Assembly (NCBI GenBank): GCA_034766995.1
Contig: CM068322.1
Coordinates: 33,667,939 to 33,731,938, forward strand
Direction: 5' to 3'
Length of the DNA: 64,000 bases
Origin: Acanthacorydalis orientalis
Taxonomy: Eukaryota > Arthropoda > Insecta > Megaloptera > Corydalidae
Shown here: positions 50,501-63,149 of the stretch, piece by piece
How positions within the stretch are numbered: the first letter of the stretch is position 1
Layout: every line of letters begins with the position of its first letter
Program-made: the position numbers and the translations under genes
The notes under the pieces: generated by a model
Database searches by the model: none
The model's input: only the letters and a program-made list of their open reading frames with translations
Told to the model about the DNA's origin: nothing

Positions 50501-50895
50501 CCGGGGAGGTGGACGTCTCGGATTTATCGCAGAACGTCGACGCTAGTCATCTCGGTTCGAAAGAGCAGTCCGGTTTCGAGAAGAGGTCGAACTCTGAACA
50601 GGATTTCAATCTAAATATCAGCCAATCCCAAAGCGAATCAGCTATCAGACAGATAAAAACAGGTCTGTCAAATATAACGAGTCCTGTCGCAAATGTAACA
50701 AAAGATCTAGTACTCTCTCCATTTTCCAAGTTAGCCAAAGGTATGCAAAATCTCGGCGCAAACTTGGATCCTAGAAAAATGTCAAAAAACACCGGCGGGA
50801 TGCTCGTTAAACACATAACCGAAAAAGAATATGAAGAACACAGGCAGTTACAGGAGAAATGGAGAAAATGTAACACCAGATTGATAGCACTGTAA
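44541..50895 (+). CDS. INPP5F: INPP5F / Sac2 phosphoinositide phosphatase
   Basis: Fourteen exons: 44541-44637, 45810-46459, 46532-46704, 46788-46960, 47028-47220, 47351-47516, 47609-47770, 47827-47897, 48118-48339, 48596-48654, 48725-48893, 48985-49316, 49435-49647, 49709-50895. Phase is consistent throughout, 1,288 residues (human about 1,132). Exon 1 starts MELFRTARFYIFI and is separated by a 1.17-kb intron; its phase-1 end joins the second exon cleanly. The Sac domain holds the CX5R(T/S) site CIDCLDRT, C473 to R479. It is followed by the hSac2 homology domain (about 660-840, including AEHVKLLIEDSKKML) and a long Ser-rich, disordered tail. Sac2 hydrolyses PI4P on endosomes and acts in endocytic recycling. 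A tandem duplication sits in intron 1. AATAAA at 51,058 gives a short 3' UTR if used. Confidence 0.95.
44917..45290. repeat. Tandem duplication in INPP5F intron 1
   Basis: Units at about 44,917-45,080 and 45,142-45,290 share CAGTAA.AG..AT.AAAT.TT.TCTTTATTT, TTGATAGTTA, ACAGTTTAT.TA.TTTTAAAATAATAA.AAAT and TATAAAATT.GAA. Direct orientation and diverged. No exon is seen in either unit. Confidence 0.6.
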
Positions 50896-51293
50896 GGTCG
50901 TATTCTCGATGCCTCTTCAATAGTCTGTGTATATTTTATATATTTAGATCAAAAAAATTATGAAGTTTATATAAGTACTTATAGAGAATCCGCTTCGCTC
51001 GTCGATGTAAACAGGTTTGGATTTAATCGGAGGTTAGGCTTAAACATCGTCAGATGTAATAAAGATTATCTTAATTGAATATTTTACAAGATGTACGACA
51101 CACTAGTTCAAATTTTATTAGTTTAATTTTAAAGAAATATTAGCACAATTTTAATTTTATTCAGTTTTAAATATTTATTTATTTATATATTTAAAAAAAA
51201 AGAATTTAATAATATAATTTTACATTCTGCGACAAAATCGTATTTATTTCGTCTAATCTTATGAGTGTTTTTTATTGTTATTGATGAAAGCAT

Positions 51294-51294
51294 G

Positions 51295-51328
<34 letters not shown>

Positions 51329-51344
51329 ATGTATATATACATAC
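51294..51344. repeat. (AT)n / (GTAT)n microsatellite
   Basis: AT tract passing into GTAT repeats. Confidence 0.9.
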
Positions 51345-51918
51345 AAGTGATACATAAAATTTGCATCTTTTAAAACCAAATAATGATAACTTTAAGTTTA
51401 ATCAATACCACTTTTCTCCATAAGTATTACTTTTATAAATATTGGATAATTGATTGAATGTAAAATAATTACTTGTTTTTAAAACGGTATATTTTATATC
51501 ATAAATATAAAATACTTTATAATTTATTTTATAAATTTGAACATTAAGGATATGTTAATATGCATATCTGTAATGAACTGTAGAAACTAATTGTGTTTAA
51601 TTCATTCTAAATTTAATTTAATTTTATATTAGCAGAGAATAATATTCATTTGTAGTTTCTTAAAGAAAAAAATATAGTCTTCTATACAGTTTGTATCATT
51701 TCAAATAAAAATAAAGAGTAATAGAACAATTCAAAGCACTAGCAGAATGCTGAAAATGGTAGAATTGTGGTTAAACTGCGCTGTGCCTGTGTCCAAATAT
51801 ATTAAGGCCAAAATATTTAGATATTCAGGTAATATAGCTTATCATCAAAAATGAAAGAATAGTTCTTATATCTGCTATATACGCATGTAATATGTGTTAG
51901 GTTTATATATTGGTAATG

Positions 51919-51980
<62 letters not shown>
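51919..51980. repeat. (AT)n microsatellite
   Basis: AT tract of about 60 bp. Confidence 0.95.
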
Positions 51981-51982
<2 letters not shown>

Positions 51983-54634
51983 GCAATTTAGCTATTTAGA
52001 GTGATATTTAATATATAGAGAATAATATAGTGATATAGTTTTTATTTTAGCTATCGTCTTTGCAGCCATAATGTATCGATAATAAACTTTCAAGATTTTT
52101 TTTCTCTATCGTTTCAGTAGAATTTAATATAGAAGAATGCAGTGCAATATAACAGATCTGATTTCTTGCCATTATTTATAATTTAGTTAGTTCCAGTGAT
52201 AAATTATATGCGTAAGAGCAGTTTTTGTGATAAAGAATAGTGAATATTTAACTTTCATACTTGAAATAGTAGTACATTTTATCTCTACAGTTATTATGGT
52301 TGTAATGACATTAAAGTAGTATCTGTTATTTTATGAAAGTATATTTGAATTTGATTTAATTTTTAGACTGTTATTAATTTATCTACAATAGTATTTAAAA
52401 ATATGGAATTTATAGGACATATTATTCAAACAAATATTGTTTCAATAGTTTCTTGTTTGTTTTGATTTGTTTTTAATGTTTCAAAAAATGCAGGAGTTTG
52501 CAAAAAAAATACATAATAAATATTAATATTACAGTAGTTCTGAGGAAGAATATAAAAATGAATCGACTTGTATAATTTATTTTCAATTGTAAATATGTGT
52601 ATGTTGTTGAGTCTTTGTTCGTTTATTTTAAGAATGTCAGAAACAAAACGGTTTCTTTCGAGTTTTATTGATTTTTTAATTATTACTTCCTGTTACAAAC
52701 TCTCGACTTCATTAAAAAGAAGTTTGTATATTCCAATGATTCTCAATTTTCACATCGATGCACATGTTCGATATTGAATGCACTCATTGAAAAATATATA
52801 TTTACACCACATTCGAAAAACACATTGAGAAACACTGTTATATATTAGCTGTACTTGTAGGTTAGAGTTGGTTATTCCGAAATGTTTTTATAAAAGTATT
52901 TTTACAATATTTAAATGTTAATTTAGTGAATTGAAACGACATCCGTATTTAAATGAAAAGTTTGTTTTATTCTACTAGGAGTATTCGATATAATTTACCA
53001 AGAAATGTGTAAAAAAGTATTAGGATTTTATCTTGTTTTTAGAGTCGACATTGAAACAAAGTATTTATATTGTAACGAGATTATAATAGTTATTAATTTA
53101 GAATTTTATTCGTAGAGTCGTTTAGCTTACACAAATACTAAATCTAAAGCAATTTATTACTAAATGTCTGAATAAATATATAAAGTTCATCGTATAGAGT
53201 GAATTAATAAGAAATTGAATAAAAATCCTAATGCTTTTCTTATGAATATCATAAAGTATTGCAGATGTATAAGTTAAAGTATTTTTGTAGTTGTAATGTT
53301 CAAAATACAATTTGTTGTTATTAAAGAAAATATGGTTTTAGAGGTCAGATAAATGTGTCAAAACTTTTAAGTTAATTCGAGTAATCGCCGTTTTAATTCT
53401 CGTTTGAAAGAAAGTCGACCGAACGAAAACGAAACAAAAAAAACGTTTGCAACTTGGACGTGATATTTCTTTAAATATTATTTGTTGAACTGTTTACTTG
53501 TTAATAAATACTTTATTTGCTAAAAATTGATAAATGTATGATATTATACTACGTAAACGTTCGACACACCCATTTCATACATGTAATAAATGTTTTAGTG
53601 GCACGTTTCATATTTAATTTAAATAGAATGTTTTTAGTAAATTATCGAATCGTTTAAGAATGCTGAACAGTATTAATACGGGAACAATATAAAAATAAAG
53701 CTTTAAACCATTTCCAATCACGAGATTACGTATTTTTATTTAGTAAATGAAATTATAGAGAAAATCACGGAAATTGTTTCCAAAAGTATCGTTCGCTTAT
53801 TGTTGATTTCCTATTCGAGTACGTTCGCTAAAACATGTTCTTTTTCTTTAATCGGCTCGAATCTCGTTTAAAACACAAACATACTTCATATATTTGTCCT
53901 CTGAAACTGTACAAAATGCAAATAGATGATATATATTTAAATATGTAATTAAGAGAAACGTATTTATACATAAATATACGAGTATAAAACTTTTTTTTCA
54001 AAGTTAGATTATAAATAGTATAAAGTTACAGCCAGTATCATATCGTTTGATTCCCCATTCTAGAGATATAAATATCTTAACTTCCATGATGTTTGCATAA
54101 ATATATTGAAGAAAAACGAGCTATTTTTTAAATATTGTTGATTAACAAATACCTGCCTTACATTGTTTAATGTTTATACAACCTGAAATTAGTACAGATC
54201 AGGTCGTGGATATGATACATGATTTCAAATAGAATGTCTCGATGTTTTGAATTCTTGTTTAATCGGTGTGTATGACTGCTACTGTTCAGAATCAGTTATG
54301 GTTTTTTAATTATGACCTGTGTTATTTTGTACTCTAATTAGGTTTATTTATTTATATTAATTTATTTAGCGGATTAAGTTTATTTTAAAATACTTAGATA
54401 CATTTGCTAATATATTTATACTTAAATTTAATGCTGAACCAGATGACAATAATTTAATAAATAATTTAAAATAAAAAAAATCATAATTAAAAATAAGATT
54501 CACACATACATTCACTTTGTTCAATTACCACTGGCTTACTTTACTGAAACACCTTCTGGAATATTAAAGTTCTGGAGTATTCAATAGGTTCTCTCTAAGT
54601 TAAAAGGGAATAAATCTTAAAGCTTAAACATTTT

Positions 54635-54748
54635 GATATGAGCTTTGATAATATAATAATATTTAATTTCTAGCCATTTTGTTGTATTTAGTATGGTTTT
54701 CGGTACAAATATATATATATATATTATTATATTATCAAAGCTCATATC
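54635..54748. repeat. Inverted repeat, perfect 28-bp arms
   Basis: Positions 54,635-54,662 are the exact reverse complement of 54,721-54,748, with a 58-bp loop containing a short AT run. Outward from the perfect part the complementarity continues with one mismatch. It could be a hairpin RNA, the ends of a tiny MITE, or a local inversion-duplication. Confidence 0.85.
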
Positions 54749-54817
54749 GAAATTCAATTTAGGATTCTACATGGAAGTATTAAAAGGGGGTGCAGGGGTT
54801 AAGAAATCATATTATTA

Positions 54818-54819
<2 letters not shown>

Positions 54820-54853
<34 letters not shown>
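54820..54853. repeat. (AT)n microsatellite
   Basis: AT tract of about 34 bp. Confidence 0.95.
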
Positions 54854-54855
<2 letters not shown>

Positions 54856-56512
54856 GATTATTTTATTAAAATGAAATTCATATATTTAGTTGTTAAATAA
54901 GTTTAATTAAATGATGTTGCCATTTATTGAAATTGGTAATTATATAGAAATTAACAGTAAAAATAAGAATATTTTTTTAAAGAAATGTAAATAAAAGGTA
55001 GCTCTATTCAGCAATGAATCTTTTCAATTAGGAAGGAATTTAAATTTTCCCACTTAAAACAGAAAAATATCTGGTTTTAATAATCATGGAAAAATGTAAA
55101 TAATTATACAATTGAAAAATTATAGAAATTTGTATTAAATAAGGAGGTTCAGCATATTTAAATTATATATATGTTTTGTTGAAGATACAAGGTAAAGATA
55201 ACAAACATGTTTGCAATGTTAATAACTGATTTTGAAACAGAAATGGTCGATCAAATTAGAAAACTAGTTATAATATACATTACAAAAAAAATGTTATTAG
55301 AAAATATATATATATTATCATGAAATAGATACTGAATACAAACACATAAGGCAATGCATAGTTCATACTATCACGTCGTACAGTTATATAAGAATATCGT
55401 GGTATGAAAACATTTAGAAAATTACATCACCGAATAAAATTGTACTCAGAAAATTTATATACAGGCGAACACACGGAACACTAGGAAAAATTTCATTTAT
55501 TACGACATTACGACGAGAATAGACTGCTTGTTATCGGTTTGTGAACATTAATCATACAGTTATATTCGTGAAACGTGTTTCTTTTCCGTAATAATATCGA
55601 CTGTGTACAATTATTAATTTTATCGATGTGTTTGTATTTGATTTATTATTTGATTAATTGATCTTTGTACGTAATTTCATTCAAAACTGAATCGAATTCG
55701 AAAAGATATTCGTTCGAATTTACCGCGTGTCACTAACAACTAGATCTATTATTCTATCTCTCTATCAACATGGACGTTCGCATTCTGTTGAGTCGGTTGT
55801 GTAAAATTAAAATTTTCCATTTCAGTGTTCAGTGCTGTTTTTTTGATTAACTATAGACACTTTTCAATTTCAAAAACTGTTTATCCTGAAAATAGAACAT
55901 TCGCAGTCAGTCGAATTGTAAGTACAGTTTCAAATACTATTAAACTGTTTTTTTCTCATTTTTCGACCACGTGCTTTTATATTCCCAGCTGTCATTTATT
56001 GCAATAATTTCAATATTTTCCAATTAATGTACTGAATGTCCGTATGAAATGAAATACATACGAGATCATTTATATGAAGTAGTAGGTATTGTAACATGGT
56101 CAATTATTATCGCTAAACATATAAAATTGTAAAACATTCCCTAGTTATACAAATCTATTATAAAACGTAATGTATATTGAATAGCGTTATGTATAATTCT
56201 AGAGTATATTGCTCACTGAATGTTTTCAATGTATTATTACCATTATAGAGAGCTTGTTAGAGCACAATATTTACAGATATTAAAGTAATGTAATATTTAT
56301 TCACTATTAATAAAAATTATACAACGAAATATTATTTAGACGAATCGATTTCGGTGCGTGTATACGTTTTATCTGGCCGTTTTTTTCTATTTTAATATTG
56401 GGCAGATGGTTGTCTCTCAAATGTTTTTTTTTCAGGGAATTGTTTTTCACGTTTTAATTATGTGCGGTTGGTTGAATTCTTCCAAATGAAATATTTATTT
56501 TTATACTAATTT

Positions 56513-56522
56513 CATATATATA

Positions 56523-56597
<75 letters not shown>
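56513..56597. repeat. (AT)n microsatellite
   Basis: About 85 bp of AT repeats directly upstream of the LINE remnant. Confidence 0.95.
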
Positions 56598-56601
<4 letters not shown>

Positions 56602-56689
56602 TAGATGAACTACCTAAAAACAAAAGTATTATTCAATGCGTTTGTCTGTCGAAGAAAATTGTAATAAAATGAATAGAAATAGAAGTCAC

Positions 56690-57290
56690 GAAATATGACT
56701 ATTTAGGCCAGCTTATCAGTAAAGATGGATCACTTATTGAAGAATTAAACAGGAGAATAAAAATTGAATAGGGCTGATTTGGTCGAAACGTCTTCATATT
56801 TGAATCAACAATCCCACACTGTTTGAAGAAAAAAATATTTGATCAATGTACATTACCATTCCTTATCTATGGTATTGAAACGAATGCTTAACACCAAAAT
56901 CATTCAGACTCCAAACAACATAGAGAAGTATGGAAAGATGCATGTTAGAAATAACAAGAAGTGATACGAAAAGAATAGAACGGACACGAAAATAGACAGG
57001 AAACACAGATGTAGTAAGAAGAGTGAAGAGTCTGAAATGGAAATGGGCGAGGGATGTTGCAAGAAGAGAATACAATCGATGAGCAACAGAAATCATTAAC
57101 TGTGAACCGAGGAATATAAAAAGACTTAGAAAGAGACCAATGAGCAGGCTGGATAAGGAAATCAAAATTTTTATCGGAAATAAGTGGAGAAGAGAGGCAT
57201 TATAAGTTGTACAAAATGGAAAATCATGGAAGAGACCTTTATCCAGAAATGGATTAACAGAGGCTGATCATTTATTAATGAATGAATGTA
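56690..57290 (+). pseudogene. LINE reverse-transcriptase C-terminal remnant
   Basis: Broken frames on + give, in order, YLGQLISKDGSLIEELNRRI, LPFLIYGIET, SMERCMLEITRSDTKRI, KWKWARDVARR and RPMSRLDKEI, then a stop-interrupted tail. This order matches the C-terminal part of endonuclease-reverse transcriptases of insect non-LTR elements, after the catalytic core. Several stops and frame changes make it a fossil. The element class within the LINEs cannot be settled from this fragment. The 3' end is near 57,290. Confidence 0.75.
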
Positions 57291-58090
<800 letters not shown>

Positions 58091-58104
58091 CGTGACAAAC
58101 GTTT

Positions 58105-58275
58105 CCTTTCACAGATGAATCGTTGTCTCATCGAGACTAATAAAAAATGTTCAATTTGAATATTCGTCGATCGTATTCGATCTTACCGATTTTTTTTGTG
58201 GTTTGTGTGATGAAGGGACAATTCATTCGTGAAAGTGAATTTAGAGCCACAGTGCCGGAACTGTATTTCTGCGAC
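58105..58275. repeat. Palindromic repeat family, internally deleted
   Basis: TTTCACAGATGAATCG at the left and AAAATGTTCAATTTGAATATTCG, then directly the right end GTGGTTTGTGTGATGAAGGGACAATTCATTCGTGAAAGTGAATTTAGAGCCACAGTGCCGGAACTG. The central palindrome is missing. The right terminus is well preserved. Confidence 0.7.
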
Positions 58276-58321
58276 GTGACGATTGTATTTTTGGCAAGTC
58301 TATAAATTCACATCAACTGAC

Positions 58322-58325
<4 letters not shown>

Positions 58326-58385
<60 letters not shown>
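58326..58385. repeat. (AT)n microsatellite
   Basis: AT tract of about 60 bp. Confidence 0.95.
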
Positions 58386-58387
<2 letters not shown>

Positions 58388-58576
58388 GCATTAAACCAGC
58401 CCCAATCATCAGATAAACGAACCATTCACTCCGCATAAACACAACGTTATTGCGCGAATATTTTCCAGTATTGTACGGATTTTCATTAAGGACGAGTGAG
58501 TGTACGATTACGAAAACCAATAAATTCTAATAAAAAAAAAGTTCCGCGGAGAGAAATAATATTCGTGTCATATTTT

Positions 58577-58578
<2 letters not shown>

Positions 58579-58653
<75 letters not shown>
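58579..58653. repeat. (AT)n microsatellite
   Basis: AT tract of about 70 bp. Confidence 0.95.
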
Positions 58654-58657
<4 letters not shown>

Positions 58658-59414
58658 TTATTGGCGAGATTAAGGCACGGTTCTTTCTTAGAAGAGGGAA
58701 AAAAATGTGTGGCGTTTAATAGGTTAACTGTTTTGAATATTGTTTCGAAAACAATTCTCATGAATATCAAAACAAAAAAAATATATAATTAAAACGTCAT
58801 ATTCTTCTATGAAGAAAATTACAGAACGTATGAATAAACATTACTTTCGTCGTTTACTAACAGAGATCTATTAATCTAAATCTGCCCGTTGACGTATAAA
58901 CAGTAATAAAAAAAGACCTTGTACAATCTTAATAGGATGTCAAGTTCGATATTGATATTCGAACCGACTGCACGAATAGCAAGCAAACACCGCCGTGCGA
59001 GGAACGGATCGGTCTGTCGTACATTTCAGGAGGAGTGTGTCGAAAACAGAGGTCATGAATACAGAAACAATATTTCACGACCGAACTACGAACAAATAAT
59101 ATATGCATAACTAGAAGTTAAAAAAAAGAATGTATGAATTACGGCGCGGCGTTCGGATATTCTCCACCGCGGTTCGCGAACAGCGTCGAACCCGCACCGG
59201 CGAGAAAAATGCACGGAAAATGCGTTTGCATCGATAAAAGACCTCCATTTGTGGTTTCTATGATTATTTTAAAATTCATTGGCGAAAGTCCGGATAATAG
59301 ACGATTGCAAGGAATGTCAGTGTTCTATGAGTAGCAGAAAGGCAGATATTTGCAAATAAGAAAAACATGCGGTCAACTGTGTTTACTAAATCGGAACGGG
59401 AGAGTTAATTGAAG

Positions 59415-59461
59415 TGAATTTTATTCTTTCTTTTTTTTTAAAAAAAAGAATAATAAAATTC
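59415..59461. repeat. Short hairpin-forming inverted repeat
   Basis: GAATTTTATTCTTTC.. pairs with ..GAATAATAAAATTC across a T-run/A-run junction. A second partial copy of the right arm follows at 59,465-59,500. Confidence 0.7.
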
Positions 59462-59671
59462 TAAGAAATTTTTTTAAAAAAAGAACAATAAAATTCTAAT
59501 TAAAAGAACTACTTGCAGACTTTGACGTTTTTTTTATATAAAATTAAATTGAAAACTTAACTTGTCCTGTAACGTTTCAATCGTCGAGGCACACAGGAAC
59601 GAATCTGTTTGAAAGTAAAAAAAACGTTTCGTTTTATTTTTGATTAAACACGGGAAAAAAGGAACACAGAC

Positions 59672-59710
<39 letters not shown>
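59672..59710. repeat. (AT)n microsatellite
   Basis: AT tract of about 38 bp. Confidence 0.95.
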
Positions 59711-59711
<1 letters not shown>

Positions 59712-59959
59712 CGTGCGTGGGAAAGGGGTGCGTTAATACTAACACAAAATAGATAACAATTCATTTAGAAATTATCATAAATGACAACGGCGATGGATAA
59801 TGAATCTGTACAAGTCAGAGGTTCATCACAATCCGCGCCCGCACACACTACGTCCGTTGCTTGGTTCTAATTTATCTTAAACTGTCAATGTTTATTATAA
59901 ACAACAACAGTGCGTTTCCACGGCAACACACGGACAAGGAATCTAGACGATCGGCTATG

Positions 59960-59965
<6 letters not shown>

Positions 59966-60002
<37 letters not shown>
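59966..60002. repeat. (AT)n microsatellite
   Basis: AT tract of about 37 bp. Confidence 0.95.
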
Positions 60003-60004
<2 letters not shown>

Positions 60005-60456
60005 CGTACTCGGAAATAATCTGCGCGATTTTTCACGGAATCACTTGTTGGAACGCGCCAATTTGTCAACGATCTATTGGAATCGTTTTAATTGTCTGCG
60101 CGTTATCGCGCTCGTTCTCCAAGGAATGAATCAACCGCACGACACGGCGCATTGTGTTAATTATTTCGCAGTGTGTTCAATTCGAACCGTTCAAGTCGAC
60201 GGAACCGATCCGATGCTGAGAAATTATCCAATTAATTTTTACGGATTGTTGTTGCTACAATCCGGGTAGAGTGAAAATAAATAATAGGTTTCGCGTTCGA
60301 AGCGATACAACGAATACAAATTCCGCCCCATCCGATGTTCAGAACAGCGTTTCTGATTAACTGTTCAATTATTACAAGTGTACATTACGCGAAAGTTTAC
60401 GAAATCGAACAGTGCGTGCACGCGTCGACGTTACCTAGAACGCATTGATATCATTA

Positions 60457-60877
60457 GATCGGTGCGAAAATAATTGCGGTTTTTATCATCTGTCGCGGAT
60501 TTTTCCAGTCACCGTCATCCTTTGTTATAGTCGTGCGATATGTGATTGTAAACGATGAAATCAGGACTAAAGATTTCGGCTTATGTCTATTGTTTTCATT
60601 CTCTGGTATTGTTGGATATAACGTCTTAAATCAGTCATGGAAAAAAAACGAAATGTTTGTTGCATGAGTTGAAATTGGGACAACGATCAAGCATCATATC
60701 GAAGCACTTTCGATGAATTCGTTAATTCCAGGACACCAGAATTCTATTTTGTAGGAATAAATAAACTTGTTTCCAGTTGGGAGGAATGTGTGCAGGCCAA
60801 TGGTCTTTATTTTGATTAATAAAATATAATTTTCAACTGATGCATACGTGAAAACCGCAATTATTTTTGCACCAACC
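60457..60877 (+). mobile_element. Internally deleted mariner element with both TIRs
   Basis: 421 bp bounded by TA (60,455-60,456 and 60,878-60,879). The left TIR starts GATCGGTGCGAAAATAATTG. The right TIR, reverse complemented, starts GGTTGGTGCAAAAATAATTG. These are typical of Cecropia/mellifera-group mariners. Inside are short pieces of the transposase: an N-terminal LHELKLGQRSS near 60,662-60,695 and, after the deletion junction near 60,705-60,720, the C-terminal TPEFYFVGINKLVSSWE to YFD-stop at about 60,820. The central catalytic D,D34D part is absent, so it cannot move by itself. Confidence 0.88.
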
Positions 60878-60879
60878 TA

Positions 60880-61300
60880 ACACCATCACTTCTGAAGATT
60901 TACTCTCACTATTATTTTCATATAAATATCTATTCATACATATTTTGTAGCTGTACAGTGAAATCTCTCTCCCTAAGATCAGTGTGCTGATCTTTAAGAA
61001 ACAATTTTAAGGATAAGAGAGTCACAATGCAACGTTCAGCGCCGATTCCGACTGTTTTTAAGATTTATTATTTTTTGGACTTAACACTGGGAAGAAAATT
61101 TAATTGTAACATGAAAAATCATGCAGATTAGATGAAAAAAACGGGGATGCTTCTCATTAGCCTATATTTTCTTTGGTTTCTATGACACTGTATTTCGAAC
61201 GATGAAACTGACTTAAAAATAATATCTTTGTCAGGTCTATCTAGTTTCATAATGAGGTCTATATTCTCTTATAGACTCTTTAAAATTATAATTGTATTTC
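60880..61300. other. Gene-free AT-rich stretch
   Basis: No exon or repeat recognised between the mariner derivative and the next palindromic repeat. Confidence 0.4.
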
Positions 61301-61304
61301 TTGA

Positions 61305-61490
61305 ATAATTGATTGTCGATACGTTTTTCGATGACGATGACATCATCTTCAGAGCGCTAGAGCATAGAAGAATCTTAGATATAGATTTTGTGTAGAACAA
61401 TCGTCATCATCATCGAAATCCGCATAAACAACAATCAAAAACAATCAGTTATTGAACATTTCTGCTCGGAAACTTTTTAACATCATTCAA
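61305..61490. repeat. Palindromic repeat family, two-armed copy
   Basis: TTGAATAATTGATTGTCGATACG, TTTTCGATGACGATGACATCATCTTCAGAGCGC, a short loop, then CGTCATCATCATCGAAATCCGCATAAACAACAATCAAAAACAATCAGTTATTGAACATTTC. The outer termini are lost. Confidence 0.7.
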
Positions 61491-61559
61491 TAAGTAAATC
61501 ACTAGCATAAATTCTACATTTTTCTATCAATATATTTAACGGTTGTCTGCTTTAGAACA

Positions 61560-61670
61560 TTATTTGTAGTTTGATGAAAATTCTATCGCTCTCAGAGTAT
61601 AGAGAAATCTAGATTCTCTGCGTTTGAGGTTTAAAAATGCTGAAATTGTCACCGAAATGATTAGAAGTTG
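61560..61670. repeat. Palindromic repeat family, degenerate centre
   Basis: CGCTCTCAGAGTATAGAGAAATCTAGATTCTCTGCG, then ATGCTGAAATTGTCACCGAAATGATTAG; only the centre and the start of the right arm are readable. Confidence 0.45.
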
Positions 61671-61849
61671 CTATACACTTTCGTGATATTCGAAATAGTC
61701 GTCGAATTGTCTACAGAAAAACGCAAAGGAAATTCATATTTACACTTCTATTAACTTTGTAATCGGTGTTTGATAGTTATTCGGTTTCGGTTGTTTCTTA
61801 AAGAGAAAACAGGAAAAAAATCGACAACAATAGAAACCGTTTCACAGAC

Positions 61850-62510
61850 TTGAACCTTATCGATCCGTCGATTCAACCCTCCGGAGGTCCTGTCACACAC
61901 TCAAACGTCCTCGCCGTCGAACAACCCCCACTGCATAATCCGTAATTTTCCGTTCGGCGTCGCATTTCAAAAAAAAAGCCCCCGTCGACGTCACGTTCCG
62001 TTCGTCGCGCCCTCACACATAAAATACAATATTTAATATTCAGCAGATGTTCCGCAAGTTATTCGGCGAACGTTAAAATTATAACGCGCGACGAGTAATC
62101 CAGTATCATTACATAATAAAATGGATCGGCCGTACGTACGCCACGACAGGATATTCGGTTCATAAGTGGGGTAGTTTGGCGAGGACGTAATTTGTACGCT
62201 TTCGCTAAATACTCTTACGGACTGTTTGAGGTTTAAGTGCTCCTGCGGCTCGTCATCTACCATTTATATAGAGTGAACGAACGGGCGACGCGACGTTCTT
62301 CGGTGTCCCATTTACTCTTCGTACCTTATTACTAGTTTCGTCTAAGGCTCAGCTCTATAAATAAGTTTAAATGGAATATTAATTCACTTACTGATGGGGT
62401 CGGGGCGACGTCACGCGAAAGTTAGTGCTCTTTTTCTTGCAGCGAAGTTGTAGTTTGCGTCCCGTGCTCTACATAACGTTCACGTTTCGTTCTCAAACCG
62501 ACCGACATAT
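61850..62510. promoter_or_regulatory. CpG-rich block with TATA-like box
   Basis: CpG-dense patches at 61,860-62,010 and 62,270-62,500. A TATAAATA lies at 62,356-62,363 on +. This could be a promoter firing to the right, but no coding exon follows in the remaining 1.5 kb. The block also contains the possible CUB exon on the minus strand. Confidence 0.35.
62145..62223 (-). other. Possible internal exon of a CUB-domain protein
   Basis: On the minus strand an acceptor-like AAACAG is followed by a frame reading SVRVFSESVQITSSPNYPTY and then EPNILSW, up to a donor-like GTACGT. The order resembles the first strands of a CUB domain (ITSPNYPxxYPPNxxCxW), but the usual Cys before the Trp is a Ser. No flanking exon was found. 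It may be part of a secreted or CUB-protease gene, a pseudo-exon, or chance. Boundaries are approximate. Confidence 0.3.
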
Positions 62511-62744
62511 ATTTTTGTGTACGTGCATGTTTATATAAACGTTACCTACTCGCCAGAAGAACACATTTAAAAAATACAATTTTAATATATTCCTGAACAG
62601 AAACAACAAACTTCGAACGACATTAAATGTCAAAATTAGATAAGTATATTTATAATATAGAATTCTTATATTTTATATTTAAGTTTTATATTTTTTATTT
62701 AAAGTATAAAAACTGTGATAAAATAAATATTCGATAAACGGGAC

Positions 62745-62850
62745 AAAAATGTAGAGACAGATTCGAAGAACATACAGACTGCGTACCACAAAATGAAAAT
62801 GTCACACAATATGCTAAACACTTGCTAGACACAAGACATGAGATAAGACA
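62745..62850 (+). pseudogene. Penelope-like element GIY-YIG remnant
   Basis: A short + frame reads RFEEHTDCVPQNENVTQYAK followed by HLLDTRHEIRH, then a stop. This resembles the C-terminal end of GIY-YIG endonuclease domains in Penelope-like elements (RFxEH...FAxHLLDxxH). Nothing upstream can be recognised as reverse transcriptase, so it is a small fossil. Confidence 0.5.
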
Positions 62851-63149
62851 CAATTAATGGAACTGGGACGTTCTTCGATAAACGAATAAACTAACTGAAT
62901 ATGCTGGAAAATTTCCAAATAAAAAGCTAAACTGGACCAAACGGTTTTCCAATAGGGACGGAAATTTCTAACAGGTTATATTTCTCAGATGTCAAACTGA
63001 CAGCTGTATTTTTTTCGACATCTGTTTCCGATATCAACTTTCTTACATGAATTTCACAAGAACAAGGAGTTATAGTTTAATTTATTAGGGTGTAACGTAT
63101 GAAATATGCGGAATTTGTAGGTGGGAATTAAAACGCAATATTTTTAACA

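Larger units (their letters stand above)
50896..56500. other. Gene-free AT-rich stretch, possible long 3' UTR
   Basis: AT-rich sequence after the INPP5F stop. Several AATAAA hexamers (51,058 and 53,695 among them) leave open a short or a several-kb 3' UTR. No protein-like exon is recognisable on either strand. Two structured spots, an inverted repeat at 54.6 kb and AT arrays, are listed separately. Confidence 0.45.
58900..60440. other. CpG-containing gene-free stretch
   Basis: Less AT-rich than the average spacer, with CpG-rich patches at 58,960-59,040, 59,135-59,220 and 60,000-60,440. The frames 58,919-59,110, 59,134-59,334 and 59,910-60,269 give no recognisable product. Could be promoter or untranslated sequence of a gene outside the window. 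Confidence 0.35.
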
